Positions 37,935-49,248 of a stretch of 64,000 bases of DNA are shown piece by piece. The notes beneath the pieces are model-generated. The model searched no databases, was not told where the DNA came from, and was given only the letters and a program-made list of their open reading frames with translations. The position numbers were made by a program, and so were the translations under genes. This DNA is from Saccharospirillum sp. MSK14-1 (GTDB lineage Bacteria > Pseudomonadota > Gammaproteobacteria > Pseudomonadales > Natronospirillaceae). Within the stretch, counting starts at the first letter, position 1, and each line of letters starts with the position of its first letter. The DNA is taken from positions 62,001-126,000 of the forward strand of contig NZ_MIES01000002.1 in assembly GCF_003054965.1 (NCBI RefSeq). The letters are read 5' to 3'.

Positions 37935-38171
37935 TCAGGCGGTTTCATCCAGGACGACGAAGGACAGAAAGGTGAGGACCAGAAAGGCGAACACTGCAAA
38001 GGGCGGTGAGGGGTTCAGCCAGACCAGCGTCAAACCGAGCAACCAAAGGCGTCGGACCCAGTCAACCTTAATTTGATGACGAGCACTTTGCACCCGCCGA
38101 GAATGAGGCGTTTCCGGCAACCGCCAGAAATGCCACCAGCGCAGCAACCCCAAACAACACCAATAGCCCAT
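37935..38171 (-). CDS. Small membrane protein upstream of the LON-domain gene
   Basis: 78 residues: a Trp-rich N-terminus (MGYWCCLGLLRWWHFWRLP), a basic middle, and a hydrophobic C-terminal hairpin (LWLLGLTLVWL, then PPFAVFAFLVLTFLSFVVL). I do not recognise the family. The ATG at 38171 has an excellent GGGAGGG five bases upstream; the open frame starts at 38204 without one. Same strand as the LON gene, so an operon is likely. Confidence 0.55.
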   Translation of the reverse strand: MGYWCCLGLLRWWHFWRLPETPHSRRVQSARHQIKVDWVRRLWLLGLTLVWLNPSPPFAVFAFLVLTFLSFVVLDETA

Positions 38172-38288
38172 AGCGACCCTCCCGCTGCCCGCAGGCGGTG
38201 ACACGCTTCTATGAGACTAGTTCAGCCTGAACAGGCTTATGTTACGAAATGTTGTGGCGTAAAGAGCGTCATCGCGGTGTCACAATGG

Positions 38289-38317
38289 TTCACTTACGTC
38301 GAACGGGACTCTAAAAT
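38289..38317 (+). promoter_or_regulatory. Sigma-70-like promoter before the regulator-minCDE run
   Basis: TTCACT (38289-38294), a 17-base spacer and TAAAAT (38312-38317): 4 of 6 and 5 of 6 matches to consensus. It sits 33 bases before the regulator ATG. No separate promoter is obvious at minC, whose start overlaps the regulator stop, so this promoter may serve minC as well. Confidence 0.5.
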
Positions 38318-38350
38318 GCACGCCACCTTTCGCCAGCAGCGAACTTTTAG

Positions 38351-39844
38351 ATGACGATCAATAGCGAGAGCCTGCGCTTCATTCTGGGCATCAAGGTCAA
38401 ACAATACCGCCAAGCGGCGGGTTTATCGCTGAAACAATTGGCGCAGCGGACTGAGCTGTCGATTTCCTATCTCAGCGAAATTGAGAAAGGCAAAAAATAC
38501 CCCAAACCCGAAAAAATCATCCTGTTGGCCGAAGGGTTGGGCAAAAGCTACGACGATCTGGTGTCGATGCAGCTTGATGAAGAACTGAACCCCATCACCG
38601 CCCTGCTCGACTCTCCCTTATTCAAAGACTTTCCGCTGCAGCAGTTTGGCATCGGCCTGTCCGACCTGTTCGATCTGGTCACCGACTCACCGTCCAAAGC
38701 CGGGGCTTTTGTGCGGACTTTGCTGGAAATTGGTCGTGGTTACGACATGCAGGTCGAGCACTTTCTGCTGGCGGCGCTGCGCTCCTATCAGAAAATGCAT
38801 CTGAATTATTTTGCGGACCTGGAAGAACAGGCGCAGCAATTCCGGGCTGATCACCAACTGAGCGCAGATCAGCGTCTGGATCTGGATTGGCTCACTCAAC
38901 GTCTGCACGACGATTATCGCTGTGCCGTTGAATACGACCATTTCGAAGCCCGCCCAGAACTGACTGGGCTTCGATCGATCTGTGTTTCGCCGCGTTTACT
39001 GGTGGTTAATGAACGTCTGTCTAATCAGCAGCGCCAATTCCTGCTCGCCAAAGAGCTCGGCTTCCGCTACCTGGCCATGGCCGAGCGCTCACTGACCTCG
39101 TCATGGATCAAGGTTGAATCTTTCGAACAGGTCTTCAACAACTTTAAAGCGTCTTACTTCGCCAGTGCTTTATTGATTCCCGAAGCGCCGTTGATTGAAG
39201 ACCTGCGTACCTGGCTGGCCCAACCGCGTTTTGATGGCGCCGCGCTGGTCACCTTGATGCAGCGTTACGACGCCACGCCGGAAATGTTCCTGTACCGGAT
39301 GTCACAATTGATGCCGCATCAGTTTGGTCTGCACCAGATGCACTACATGCGCCTGCACAATCCAGCGGATAGCCGTCGCTACAACATTGCTAAAGAACTC
39401 AACACCACCAATGTGTTTTCACCGCGCGGCTTTGGCCCCAATGAGCACCACTGCCGGCGCTGGGTGGCGATGAAGTTGCTTGAAGAAGTCAGCGACCGTC
39501 AGCGCAGCGGTGAAACACCTCAATTACTGGTGGCGGCGCAACGCAGTCGCTTTATTCATCAGGACCAGACCTTCTTTAATTTTGCGGTGGTCAGGCCGTT
39601 GTCCTTGGAACAGAACAGCAACACCGCCATGGCTTTAGGCTTTTTGATCGACGATCGTTTCCGCGATGTCGCCGCCTTTTGGCGCGATGCCGATGTACCG
39701 GAAATGGATGTTCATGAAAGCTGTGAACGCTGTCCGCTCACCGACTGTGACAGCCGCGCTGCCGAGCCCACTTTGCTGCTTGATCGTCAACACCAACGCC
39801 AACGTGAAGTGGCCTTACAAGACTATCTGGACCAACACGCATGA
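38351..39844 (+). CDS. XRE regulator with degenerate IrrE-like domain, coupled to minC
   Basis: 497 residues. An N-terminal XRE HTH (about 14-68: KVKQYRQAAGLSLKQLAQR, SISYLSEIEKGKKYPKPEK) is followed by a long helical middle. An ImmA/IrrE-like domain (about 205-320) has KELGF at 234-238 where active members have HExxH, so protease activity is not expected. The C-terminus has C-x2-C-x4-C (Cys458, 461, 466; CERCPLTDC). This plan resembles the short-chain fatty-acyl regulator family (RamB/ScfR-like), which sense acyl-CoA-related metabolites; the ligand here is unknown. Its TGA overlaps the minC ATG (ATGA), a link between a putative metabolite-responsive regulator and division-site selection. Confidence 0.82.
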   Translation: MTINSESLRFILGIKVKQYRQAAGLSLKQLAQRTELSISYLSEIEKGKKYPKPEKIILLAEGLGKSYDDLVSMQLDEELNPITALLDSPLFKDFPLQQFGIGLSDLFDLVTDSPSKAGAFVRTLLEIGRGYDMQVEHFLLAALRSYQKMHLNYFADLEEQAQQFRADHQLSADQRLDLDWLTQRLHDDYRCAVEYDHFEARPELTGLRSICVSPRLLVVNERLSNQQRQFLLAKELGFRYLAMAERSLTSSWIKVESFEQVFNNFKASYFASALLIPEAPLIEDLRTWLAQPRFDGAALVTLMQRYDATPEMFLYRMSQLMPHQFGLHQMHYMRLHNPADSRRYNIAKELNTTNVFSPRGFGPNEHHCRRWVAMKLLEEVSDRQRSGETPQLLVAAQRSRFIHQDQTFFNFAVVRPLSLEQNSNTAMALGFLIDDRFRDVAAFWRDADVPEMDVHESCERCPLTDCDSRAAEPTLLLDRQHQRQREVALQDYLDQHA

Positions 39845-40509
39845 CCACCGCCCAACCACTGCACGTTCGCGCTCGCATGCTGCCGGTGCAGCGACTGCGC
39901 ATCGAAAGCCTGGATAAAGCGGATTTGAACGCACGGCTCAGTGCCACCTTAACGCAGGCGCCGGCATTGTTTCAGCGAGCGCCGGTGGCGCTGGATCTGA
40001 GCAATGTCGTTGAGCAATTGGACGAAACCGCACTGTCGATGCTGCTGACCGAAACCCGAGAACGAGGCTTGGTGGTGTTTGCGCTCGCCGGTCCCAAAGC
40101 GGCGCTGTTGCCTTGGTGTGATCACTACAACCTGGCCTGGCAGGACGAACAGGACAAGCCGGCGAAAACACGCTCGGCGACACCGGCCTTAACCACTCAG
40201 GTGATAACTCAGCCGGTGCGTTCTGGTCAGCAGATTTATGCGCGCGATGCCCACTTGCTGGTGATGAGTCAGGTCAGTGCCGGCGCGGAAGTCATTGCGG
40301 ATGGCAACATTCATATTTTTGGTGCCTTGCGTGGACGCGCTCTGGCGGGCGTTCAGGGTTTGACCAGCGCCGAAATTGTGTGTCAGCACCTGGATGCTGA
40401 TCTGGTGGCTATTGCTGGTGTCTATCGGGTGCGAGATGATCTGCCGGAATCGGGCAGTGCCGCACGAATTTACCGTCTCGACGACGAACTGAGGGTCGAT
40501 AGCTACTGA
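39841..40509 (+). CDS. minC: Septum-site inhibitor MinC
   Basis: Blocks FtsZ assembly away from midcell. 222 residues. The variable N-terminal FtsZ-inhibiting domain (about 1-105, with VALDLSNVVEQLDETALSML) is joined by a linker to the conserved beta-helical C-terminal domain (about 115-215): PVRSGQQIYARDAHLLVM, GAEVIADGNIHIFGALRGRALAG. First of minCDE; overlaps the regulator upstream by 4 bases and lies 107 bases before minD. Confidence 0.95.
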   Translation: MTTAQPLHVRARMLPVQRLRIESLDKADLNARLSATLTQAPALFQRAPVALDLSNVVEQLDETALSMLLTETRERGLVVFALAGPKAALLPWCDHYNLAWQDEQDKPAKTRSATPALTTQVITQPVRSGQQIYARDAHLLVMSQVSAGAEVIADGNIHIFGALRGRALAGVQGLTSAEIVCQHLDADLVAIAGVYRVRDDLPESGSAARIYRLDDELRVDSY

Positions 40510-40616
40510 AGCCTCGGCTTTTCCTTGGTAGTCTCTGAGCACTGCAAGGATGCATTCCCCGCCGTTTGTGAATGCATCCTTATTTATGGAATCAACGGAA
40601 ACAGGAAACCCGCATC

Positions 40617-41426
40617 TTGGCCAAGATCGTCGTCATAACCTCCGGCAAAGGAGGCGTGGGCAAAACCACCACCAGTGCTGCCATCAGCATGGGGCTGGCT
40701 CTGAAAGGCCACAAAACTGTGGTCATCGATTTTGACATCGGCCTGCGCAACCTCGACATCATCATGAACTGCGAACGCCGCGTGGTGTTCGATTTCGTTA
40801 ACGTTATCCAGGGTGATGCCAGCCTCAACCAGGCACTGATCAAAGACAAACGCTGCGATCAGCTGTATATCCTGCCGGCGTCACAAACGCGCGATAAAGA
40901 TGCGCTCACCCGCGATGGCGTCAAAACCATTCTCGACCAACTGGCCGAGCAGTTTGAGTACATCATCTGTGACTCCCCAGCCGGTATCGAACAGGGTGCG
41001 CAGATGGCGCTCTATTACGCCGATGAGGCCATTGTCGTAACCAACCCGGAAGTATCATCGGTCCGCGATTCCGATCGTATTTTGGGCATCTTGCAAAGCA
41101 AGAGTCTGCGGGCAGAAACGGGGGCTGATCCAGTAAAAGAACACCTGCTGATCACCCGTTTCGATCCCGAACGCGTGGCTCGTGGTGAGATGTTGACCAT
41201 TCCGGACATTGAGGAAATCCTCGCGGTGCCACTGCTCGGTGTGGTCCCGGAAAGCCAGTCGGTTTTGAATGCTTCCAATAAAGGCATGCCGGTTGTACTG
41301 GACGAAAAAAGTGACGCTGGCCAAGCCTACTTGGATACCGTCGATCGTTTTCTCGGTGAGGACAAACCGCACCGTTTCCTGGAAGCTCAGCGCAAGAGTT
41401 TCTTCAAACGGGTCTTCGGAGGCTGA
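40617..41426 (+). CDS. minD: Septum-site determining ATPase MinD
   Basis: Membrane-cycling ATPase that recruits MinC to the poles. 269 residues from a TTG at 40617 (AGGAAA upstream), which gives the family start AKIVVITSGKGGVGKTT with the deviant Walker A lysines. An upstream ATG at 40572 would add 15 unlike residues. The membrane-targeting amphipathic tail is present (EAQRKSFFKRVFGG). Stop to minE start is one base. Confidence 0.96.
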   Translation: MAKIVVITSGKGGVGKTTTSAAISMGLALKGHKTVVIDFDIGLRNLDIIMNCERRVVFDFVNVIQGDASLNQALIKDKRCDQLYILPASQTRDKDALTRDGVKTILDQLAEQFEYIICDSPAGIEQGAQMALYYADEAIVVTNPEVSSVRDSDRILGILQSKSLRAETGADPVKEHLLITRFDPERVARGEMLTIPDIEEILAVPLLGVVPESQSVLNASNKGMPVVLDEKSDAGQAYLDTVDRFLGEDKPHRFLEAQRKSFFKRVFGG

Positions 41427-41427
41427 G

Positions 41428-41679
41428 ATGGCATTTTTCGACCGCTTTCGCGACAAGGAAGAGGCCCGGTCGGCGGATGTCGCCCGCGATCGCCTCAAGG
41501 TGATCGTCAGCCACGAACGCCGTCAACGCAATGCACCGGCTTACCTGCCTGCAATGCAGCGTGACATTCTGGCGGTCATCGAGAAGTACGTTCAGGTCGA
41601 TCCGGATCAGGTCCAAGTCGATCTAAACGACGATGGCAGTCACTCGGTGCTGGAAGTGAACGTCAATCTGCCGAAGTAA
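41428..41679 (+). CDS. minE: Cell-division topological factor MinE
   Basis: Stimulates MinD ATPase and drives pole-to-pole oscillation. 83 residues: amphipathic start MAFFDRFRDKEE, the MinD-interacting ARDRLKVIVSHERRQR, and the dimerisation domain ILAVIEKYVQVDPDQVQVDL. ATG one base after minD. A strong terminator follows. Confidence 0.97.
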   Translation: MAFFDRFRDKEEARSADVARDRLKVIVSHERRQRNAPAYLPAMQRDILAVIEKYVQVDPDQVQVDLNDDGSHSVLEVNVNLPK

Positions 41680-41697
41680 GCGCCGTCTTACGCCCAT

Positions 41698-41727
41698 AAA
41701 AAACGCCGGCATCAGCCGGCGTTTTTT
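41698..41727. terminator. Bidirectional terminator between minE and trxB
   Basis: Stem CGCCGGC/GCCGGCG with an ATCA loop, flanked by six As on one side and six Ts on the other. It lies 18 bases after the minE stop and 14 bases after the trxB stop on the other strand, so it can serve both. Confidence 0.93.
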
Positions 41728-41741
41728 ATTCCCGAATCCAC

Positions 41742-42716
<975 letters not shown>

Positions 42717-42883
42717 TTAAAAGCGTGGGAGAAATTCGACTGGCGCATAGGATGGCGGCTTTATCGATTGAATCAAGCCTTGCCTTGCTATAACCGTGAT
42801 TGTTTTTGACTAATATCAAAAGGGGGCACTCTGCCCAATGAGCCTTCTGTGGCGCATCGAGCAGACTGACAAACCTTCGTGAA

Positions 42884-43696
42884 TTACCAAGAAAAGATAA
42901 TGAAGACGGCCAGAACCACCAGCCAAAGCACCTGAGCCCGTTTGATCAGTAACAGCAAATCCTCGGGTTTTTGCTCATGAGGTTCTCCCGGTAGCGACGA
43001 CCGGACAGCCGAGGCCAGCAAAGCGCGATCAGCGTATTCGAACTCTCTCAACCGACGCACCCAAATGGCGAAGCCTTGGGCAAAGTTACCTACCAGCGCA
43101 AGACTCAGCGTCAACAAACGCACCGGTATCCAATTCACGGCATGACTGAGTTGTAATGCCAGCGGACCACCTGGCTCACCGCGGAAAATCGGCTGAACCA
43201 AGGTCAACAAAGAAGACATGATGACGCCCGGCACGCCAAAGGCGACGTACCAGAACAGACTGACAAAAAAGCGTTGGAAGAGCTGATAAGCAATGCCCTG
43301 CTTCAACCCCTGATCCATCTGCTTGGGCCCGCGTTCATAAAGCCCCTCGGGCATTCCAAGCGTTGAAACCGCCAACTGATAAGCGCCTTCATGGTCACCT
43401 TCGTCCTGAAGGGTTCGATAAGCCTGCAGTTGATCAGCCTGATCGCCCGGGCCAAACGCAAGCACCAGCACCACAAACCCCAGCAGAGGGGTTAACCACC
43501 ACAGGTGCGCCCACCACAACAAAAGCCAGACGAGAACGGCTGGTAAAAATACAATCAATAATAAGGCCGCTGTACTACCACCTAGGCGGCGTACCAATAT
43601 GGCCAGAGTAGAGTGCATGGAATCGATACCAGGCAAGCGCCGGGCGGTCACACTCAGTGACACCAGCCAGGCCAGCAACGCTGCCACAAAGGTCAT
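42884..43696 (-). CDS. ampE: AmpE-like inner-membrane protein
   Basis: 270 residues with several hydrophobic segments (about 1-18, 41-80, 140-170, 196-215 and the C-terminus WLVVLAVFIIFSW). Matches AmpE in length, topology, and conserved stretches such as VSLFWYVAFGVPGVIMS and HAVNWIPVRLLTLSLALVGNF. E. coli AmpE accompanies AmpD in the beta-lactamase regulation operon; here no ampD is adjacent. It diverges from nadC, a conserved neighbour. Confidence 0.83.
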   Translation of the reverse strand: MTFVAALLAWLVSLSVTARRLPGIDSMHSTLAILVRRLGGSTAALLLIVFLPAVLVWLLLWWAHLWWLTPLLGFVVLVLAFGPGDQADQLQAYRTLQDEGDHEGAYQLAVSTLGMPEGLYERGPKQMDQGLKQGIAYQLFQRFFVSLFWYVAFGVPGVIMSSLLTLVQPIFRGEPGGPLALQLSHAVNWIPVRLLTLSLALVGNFAQGFAIWVRRLREFEYADRALLASAVRSSLPGEPHEQKPEDLLLLIKRAQVLWLVVLAVFIIFSW

Positions 43697-43812
43697 CTTG
43701 CAAAGCTCCCGATTGCAAACATGGGCGTCAGATTAACACCGGCGTCAGCCGATTGCGAAGCGCTCACTGCCATCTCTATAATGCCGCCACACTCGACAAC
43801 CGCGGAAATACG

Positions 43813-44691
43813 ATGTTCATCGCCGATACTTCATACGCCGCCACACTTCAGGACCACCTGAACCGTACCGTTCGTTTTGCACTGGAAGAAGACCTCGGTA
43901 ACGGTGACATCACCGCGCAATTGATTCCTCTGGAAACGGCCGCTAAAGCCTCTGTCATTACTCGAGAAGCGGGTGTGTTATGTGGCCGGGAGTGGTTTAC
44001 CGAAACCTTCCGTCAGATTGATGATCAGATCCAGCTCAGCTGGTATGTCGAAGACGGCAACCACGTGCAGCCTAACGACACTCTGGTCGACATAAGCGGC
44101 AGTGCGCGCAGCATTTTAACCGCCGAACGTTGCGCGTTGAATTTTCTGCAGACCTTGAGCGGCACAGCCACCGCCGCCCATCATTACGCCAGCCGTGTTG
44201 CCGAGACACCGGTCACTATTCTCGACACCCGAAAAACGCTGCCAGGTTTACGGCTGGCGCAAAAGTACGCCGCCTTAGTGGGAGGTTGTGAGAATCATCG
44301 GCTGGGACTTTATGATCGGTTTTTAATTAAGGAAAACCACATCATGGCCTGTGGCGGTATTCGACCGGCCATTGAGTACGCCAAGGCGTTGCATGCTGAG
44401 GTTGCCGTAGAAGTTGAGGTGGAAACGATGACTCAATTGGATGAAGCCATAGACGCCGGTGCGGACATTGTCATGCTGGATAATTTCGACACCGACGCAA
44501 CACGTCGAGCCGTCGAACGCGCGGCGGGTCGTGTCAAACTGGAAAGCTCAGGGAACTTCGATCTGGACCGACTGAACGCTGATTTAGCGGCGGGTGCTCA
44601 GGTCGATTTTATTTCTGTTGGTGCTATTACCAAACATGTTCAGGCACTGGATCTGAGTTTGAGGCTAATCATGCAACCCGCGGATAAATAA
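43813..44691 (+). CDS. nadC: Nicotinate-nucleotide pyrophosphorylase (quinolinate PRT)
   Basis: Converts quinolinate and PRPP to nicotinate mononucleotide. 292 residues from ATG 43813, with GGAAA before it; the frame is open from 43657 without family sequence. Blocks: ALEEDLGNGDITAQLIP, SGTATAAHHYASRV, LDTRKTLPGLRLAQKYA, CGGIRPAIEYAK and VMLDNFD. It completes the de novo NAD genes nadB, nadC and nadD in this window. Confidence 0.97.
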   Translation: MFIADTSYAATLQDHLNRTVRFALEEDLGNGDITAQLIPLETAAKASVITREAGVLCGREWFTETFRQIDDQIQLSWYVEDGNHVQPNDTLVDISGSARSILTAERCALNFLQTLSGTATAAHHYASRVAETPVTILDTRKTLPGLRLAQKYAALVGGCENHRLGLYDRFLIKENHIMACGGIRPAIEYAKALHAEVAVEVEVETMTQLDEAIDAGADIVMLDNFDTDATRRAVERAAGRVKLESSGNFDLDRLNADLAAGAQVDFISVGAITKHVQALDLSLRLIMQPADK

Positions 44692-44698
44692 CCTTTTC

Positions 44699-44733
44699 AA
44701 AAAAGCCGCGATGATTTTCAACAGCGGCTTTCT
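44699..44733. terminator. Terminator between nadC and pilA
   Basis: AAGCCGC (44703-44709) and GCGGCTT (44724-44730) with a 14-base loop. On the minus strand it ends in six Ts, good for pilA; on the plus strand the T tract is broken. It lies just after both convergent stop codons. Confidence 0.7.
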
Positions 44734-44739
44734 ATTCCT

Positions 44740-45201
44740 TCACACTGGCAATTCTTTCTCAGTGTTACAGCTACCTGGTGCGAAATCATCCTTCCAGCCA
44801 GGTACATCAGCAGTGTAAATCACACACTCCCAAAAACCGTCGTGCGCTCTCTCCAGCGACAAAACAGTGCCATTGATTGTTACTGAGGTATCACCCCCCA
44901 TGGTCGCTCTCAAATACCCGGATCCGTCACCCAGCGCATTAAAATCAATATCGTAATTGTCATCCCCGACCAACGACGATACCTGCCCGCCAATCTCATC
45001 CAGCGTTTCAAATTCGGTGTCGCCGCGCATCAACCGATCTTCGACATTCGATTTCAGCGCCGTCAGCTCACCATACACTCGGTTAACTTGTGTTCTAGCA
45101 ATGTGATCTTGGTAAGTGGGTACCGCCAGCGCCGCCAAAATACCGACGATGGCAACGACGATCATCAACTCGATTAACGTAAATCCCTGTTGCTTATGCA
45201 T
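44740..45201 (-). CDS. pilA: Type IV major pilin
   Basis: Structural subunit of type IV pili. 153 residues with a short leader MHKQQG cut before Phe, the invariant Glu5 in [20 protein letters not shown], and a C-terminal disulfide loop between the cysteines of FWECVIYT and APGSCNTE. PilD in this window is the expected processing enzyme. AAGGAG lies six bases before the ATG. The sigma-54 promoter typical of pilA in Pseudomonas is not seen upstream. Confidence 0.94.
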   Translation of the reverse strand: MHKQQGFTLIELMIVVAIVGILAALAVPTYQDHIARTQVNRVYGELTALKSNVEDRLMRGDTEFETLDEIGGQVSSLVGDDNYDIDFNALGDGSGYLRATMGGDTSVTINGTVLSLERAHDGFWECVIYTADVPGWKDDFAPGSCNTEKELPV

Positions 45202-45470
45202 TGGTTTCTCCTTGAACAGCTAGGCATCACATTGCGTCCATTGCGACGTGACAGTTTCAAGTCCTTGATCATGCCAAGGCTTACTTAAAGAGGTAAACGC
45301 CGCTCTCGCCAATAAAGAGTGCACTGGATCACATCCTTAAAATAAGTTGCCCTGTCGAATTCAATTCCCCTCTCGTCATCGGATATAAAACCCTTAGCCG
45401 TTTACTGACTGAACGATACTGGAATAACAGTAGGTAAAGGGTTTATTCATACCCGGACAAAGGATTGTCT
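45202..45470. other. Divergent pilA/pilB intergenic region
   Basis: 269 bases without a gene and without the tRNA gene that adjoins pilA in some Pseudomonas. It must hold promoters in both directions. Candidates are weak: on the minus strand TTGGCG-N17-TTTAAG (about 45273-45312), on the plus strand TATAAA near 45393-45398 with no clear -35. The ribosome sites of both genes are strong. Confidence 0.4.
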
Positions 45471-47150
<1,680 letters not shown>

Positions 47151-47161
47151 GCGGAGGTAGA

Positions 47162-48385
47162 ATGGCAACCTCGACACAACCGGTTCGACAGTTTGATTAC
47201 TTGGGTATTGATCGCCAAGGCAAACAGCAACAAGGCATCATCACCAGTTCGTCAGCCGCTATGGCCAGAGCTCAATTAAGACGACAAGGTCTGATCAAAC
47301 TGATTCACCTGCGCAAACAGAACGCTCATCTGACCGCGTTTCGATCGTCGATCAAAGGGAGTGACATTACTGCCCTGACGCGTCAACTCGCCACCTTATT
47401 AAAGGCCGGCGTTCCGTTGATGAAAGCGTTCGATATTCTCCTGGATGGTCTGGGCAACAAGCGCTTAATTCGAGTGGTGAGTCAGATCAGCCATGAGGTT
47501 GCCGCAGGCAACCGACTTTCTGCTGCTTTGCGCCAACACCCGCATCATTTCAGTTCACTTTATTGCGCTTTGGTCGAAGCGGGTGAACTGGCAGGTGCGC
47601 TCGATGTCATGCTGGAGCGCCTCGCCTTGCACCAGGAAAAAACCGAACAACTGCGAAAAAAAATCCGGAGTGCCCTAGCATATCCGGCCACCATTCTGAT
47701 CATTGCTGTGGCCATAACCATACTGTTGTTGCTTAAAGTAGTACCCACCTTCGCCAATCTGTTTACCAGTTTTGGTGCGCCGTTACCGACGGCAACACGC
47801 ATCGTGATGAACCTTTCACAAGGACTCCAATCCTACTGGCTGGCACTGACACTACTGTCCGTTACTGCTGTGAGTGCTATTCGTTTGCTCATGCATCGAT
47901 CAACGCGCTTTCGCCATGTCTGGCAACAGCTCAGCTTAAAATTGCCCGTCTTCGGCCCATTATTGCATCAGGCGGCGATGGCGCGATTTTCACGAACACT
48001 GTCGATCACCTTTGCGGCAGGAGTTCCTTTAGTTCAGGCATTGCAGTCGGCCGCTGGAACGTCGACCAATGTAGTCTACACCCAAGCCATCAATAACACG
48101 GCCAAAGCCGTCGAAACCGGCACTGAGTTAGCCGTCGCCATGCAACAAAACACGTGCTTTCCGGTACTGCTGATACAAATGGTCGGCATCGGAGAGCAAT
48201 CGGGCACTCTGGATAGCATGCTCGCCAGGACGGCTGCCATCTATGAGGACAATGTTGACCAACAAGTGTCGGCTCTGACCGCCATTATGGAACCTTTAAT
48301 TATGACCGTACTGGGACTGTTGGTCGGTGGTTTGGTAGTATCCATGTATCTACCCATCTTCCGCATGGGAGCGGTCATCGGCTAA
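47162..48385 (+). CDS. pilC: Type IV pilus inner-membrane platform protein PilC
   Basis: Polytopic T2SSF-family protein that works with PilB and PilT at the pilus base. 407 residues from ATG 47162 with GGAGG just upstream. Two repeated T2SSF halves: LTRQLATLLKAGVPLMKAF and ARFSRTLSITFAAGVPLVQAL, each followed by a helical bundle, with membrane segments near residues 171-195, 225-243 and 375-400. It overlaps pilD by one base (TAATG). Confidence 0.96.
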   Translation: MATSTQPVRQFDYLGIDRQGKQQQGIITSSSAAMARAQLRRQGLIKLIHLRKQNAHLTAFRSSIKGSDITALTRQLATLLKAGVPLMKAFDILLDGLGNKRLIRVVSQISHEVAAGNRLSAALRQHPHHFSSLYCALVEAGELAGALDVMLERLALHQEKTEQLRKKIRSALAYPATILIIAVAITILLLLKVVPTFANLFTSFGAPLPTATRIVMNLSQGLQSYWLALTLLSVTAVSAIRLLMHRSTRFRHVWQQLSLKLPVFGPLLHQAAMARFSRTLSITFAAGVPLVQALQSAAGTSTNVVYTQAINNTAKAVETGTELAVAMQQNTCFPVLLIQMVGIGEQSGTLDSMLARTAAIYEDNVDQQVSALTAIMEPLIMTVLGLLVGGLVVSMYLPIFRMGAVIG

Positions 48386-49248
48386 TGAATCTGTTAGATA
48401 TTTTACAAGCCAGCACACCCGTATTGCTGGTATTTGCCGGGATAGCCGGTTTGATTTTTGGCAGTTTTTTAAACGTTGTTATTCACCGCCTACCAATCAT
48501 GATGCAAGGTGTTTGGGCACGTGAAACAGCGCAGATGGAGGGTCGGGAATCGTCACCCAGCGAAACCTTCAACCTGATGCAGCCAGCGTCACACTGTCCT
48601 CATTGCAACCATGTCATTCGTGCTTGGGAAAACATTCCGCTGCTCAGTTACCTCATACTCAGAGGCCGTTGTTCTCAGTGCAAAGCCTCCATCGCTGTGC
48701 GCTATCCATTGCTGGAAGCCGCCGCGAGTCTGTTAGCGGTGGCGGTGGCTTGGCACTTCGGTGCCAGTGCACAGACACTGTTTTTGATGGCGTTTTTCTG
48801 GGTATTGCTGGTACTGACGGCGATCGACATCGATCACCAACTGTTGCCTGACAGCCTCACGCTGCCATTGCTTTGGGCAGGCCTGCTGATCAACATCAAC
48901 CATGCATTTGTGCCTTTGGAAGATGCAGTCATCGGTGCTGCTGCTGGTTACTTATCGCTGTGGTGTTTGTACTGGACCTTTAAGCTACTGACCGGCAAAG
49001 ACGGTATGGGTTACGGTGATTTCAAACTTTTCGCCGCCTTTGGCGCTTGGTTTGGTTGGGCGAGTTTGCCACTGATCATCATGCTGGCGGCCATCGTCGG
49101 CGCCATCATTGGGGTTAGCGCCATCGTCGTGCATGGACGTGACCGACAACTGCCCATTCCATTCGGCCCTTATCTTTGCGGAGCCGCTTTGGTCTATGTG
49201 TTTTGGGGTGAAACACTCAGCCAGTGGTATTTGGGTACCTTAGTATGA
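48385..49248 (+). CDS. pilD: Prepilin peptidase / N-methyltransferase PilD
   Basis: Cleaves and methylates type IV prepilins and type II secretion pseudopilins. 287 residues, multi-pass. The cytoplasmic zinc loop has CPHC and CSQC (about 71-99), and the two aspartyl protease residues are in TAIDIDHQLLPD and GMGYGDFKLFA. An N-methyltransferase-type N-terminus (GLIFGSFLNVVIHRLP) is present. It overlaps coaE by ATGA. Confidence 0.97.
   Translation: MNLLDILQASTPVLLVFAGIAGLIFGSFLNVVIHRLPIMMQGVWARETAQMEGRESSPSETFNLMQPASHCPHCNHVIRAWENIPLLSYLILRGRCSQCKASIAVRYPLLEAAASLLAVAVAWHFGASAQTLFLMAFFWVLLVLTAIDIDHQLLPDSLTLPLLWAGLLININHAFVPLEDAVIGAAAGYLSLWCLYWTFKLLTGKDGMGYGDFKLFAAFGAWFGWASLPLIIMLAAIVGAIIGVSAIVVHGRDRQLPIPFGPYLCGAALVYVFWGETLSQWYLGTLV

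Noticed and set aside
45240-45290. Sigma-54 promoter for pilA
   Set aside because: TGGCAT is present on the minus strand but the base pair at -12 is GA, not GC, and the TTGC element is missing.
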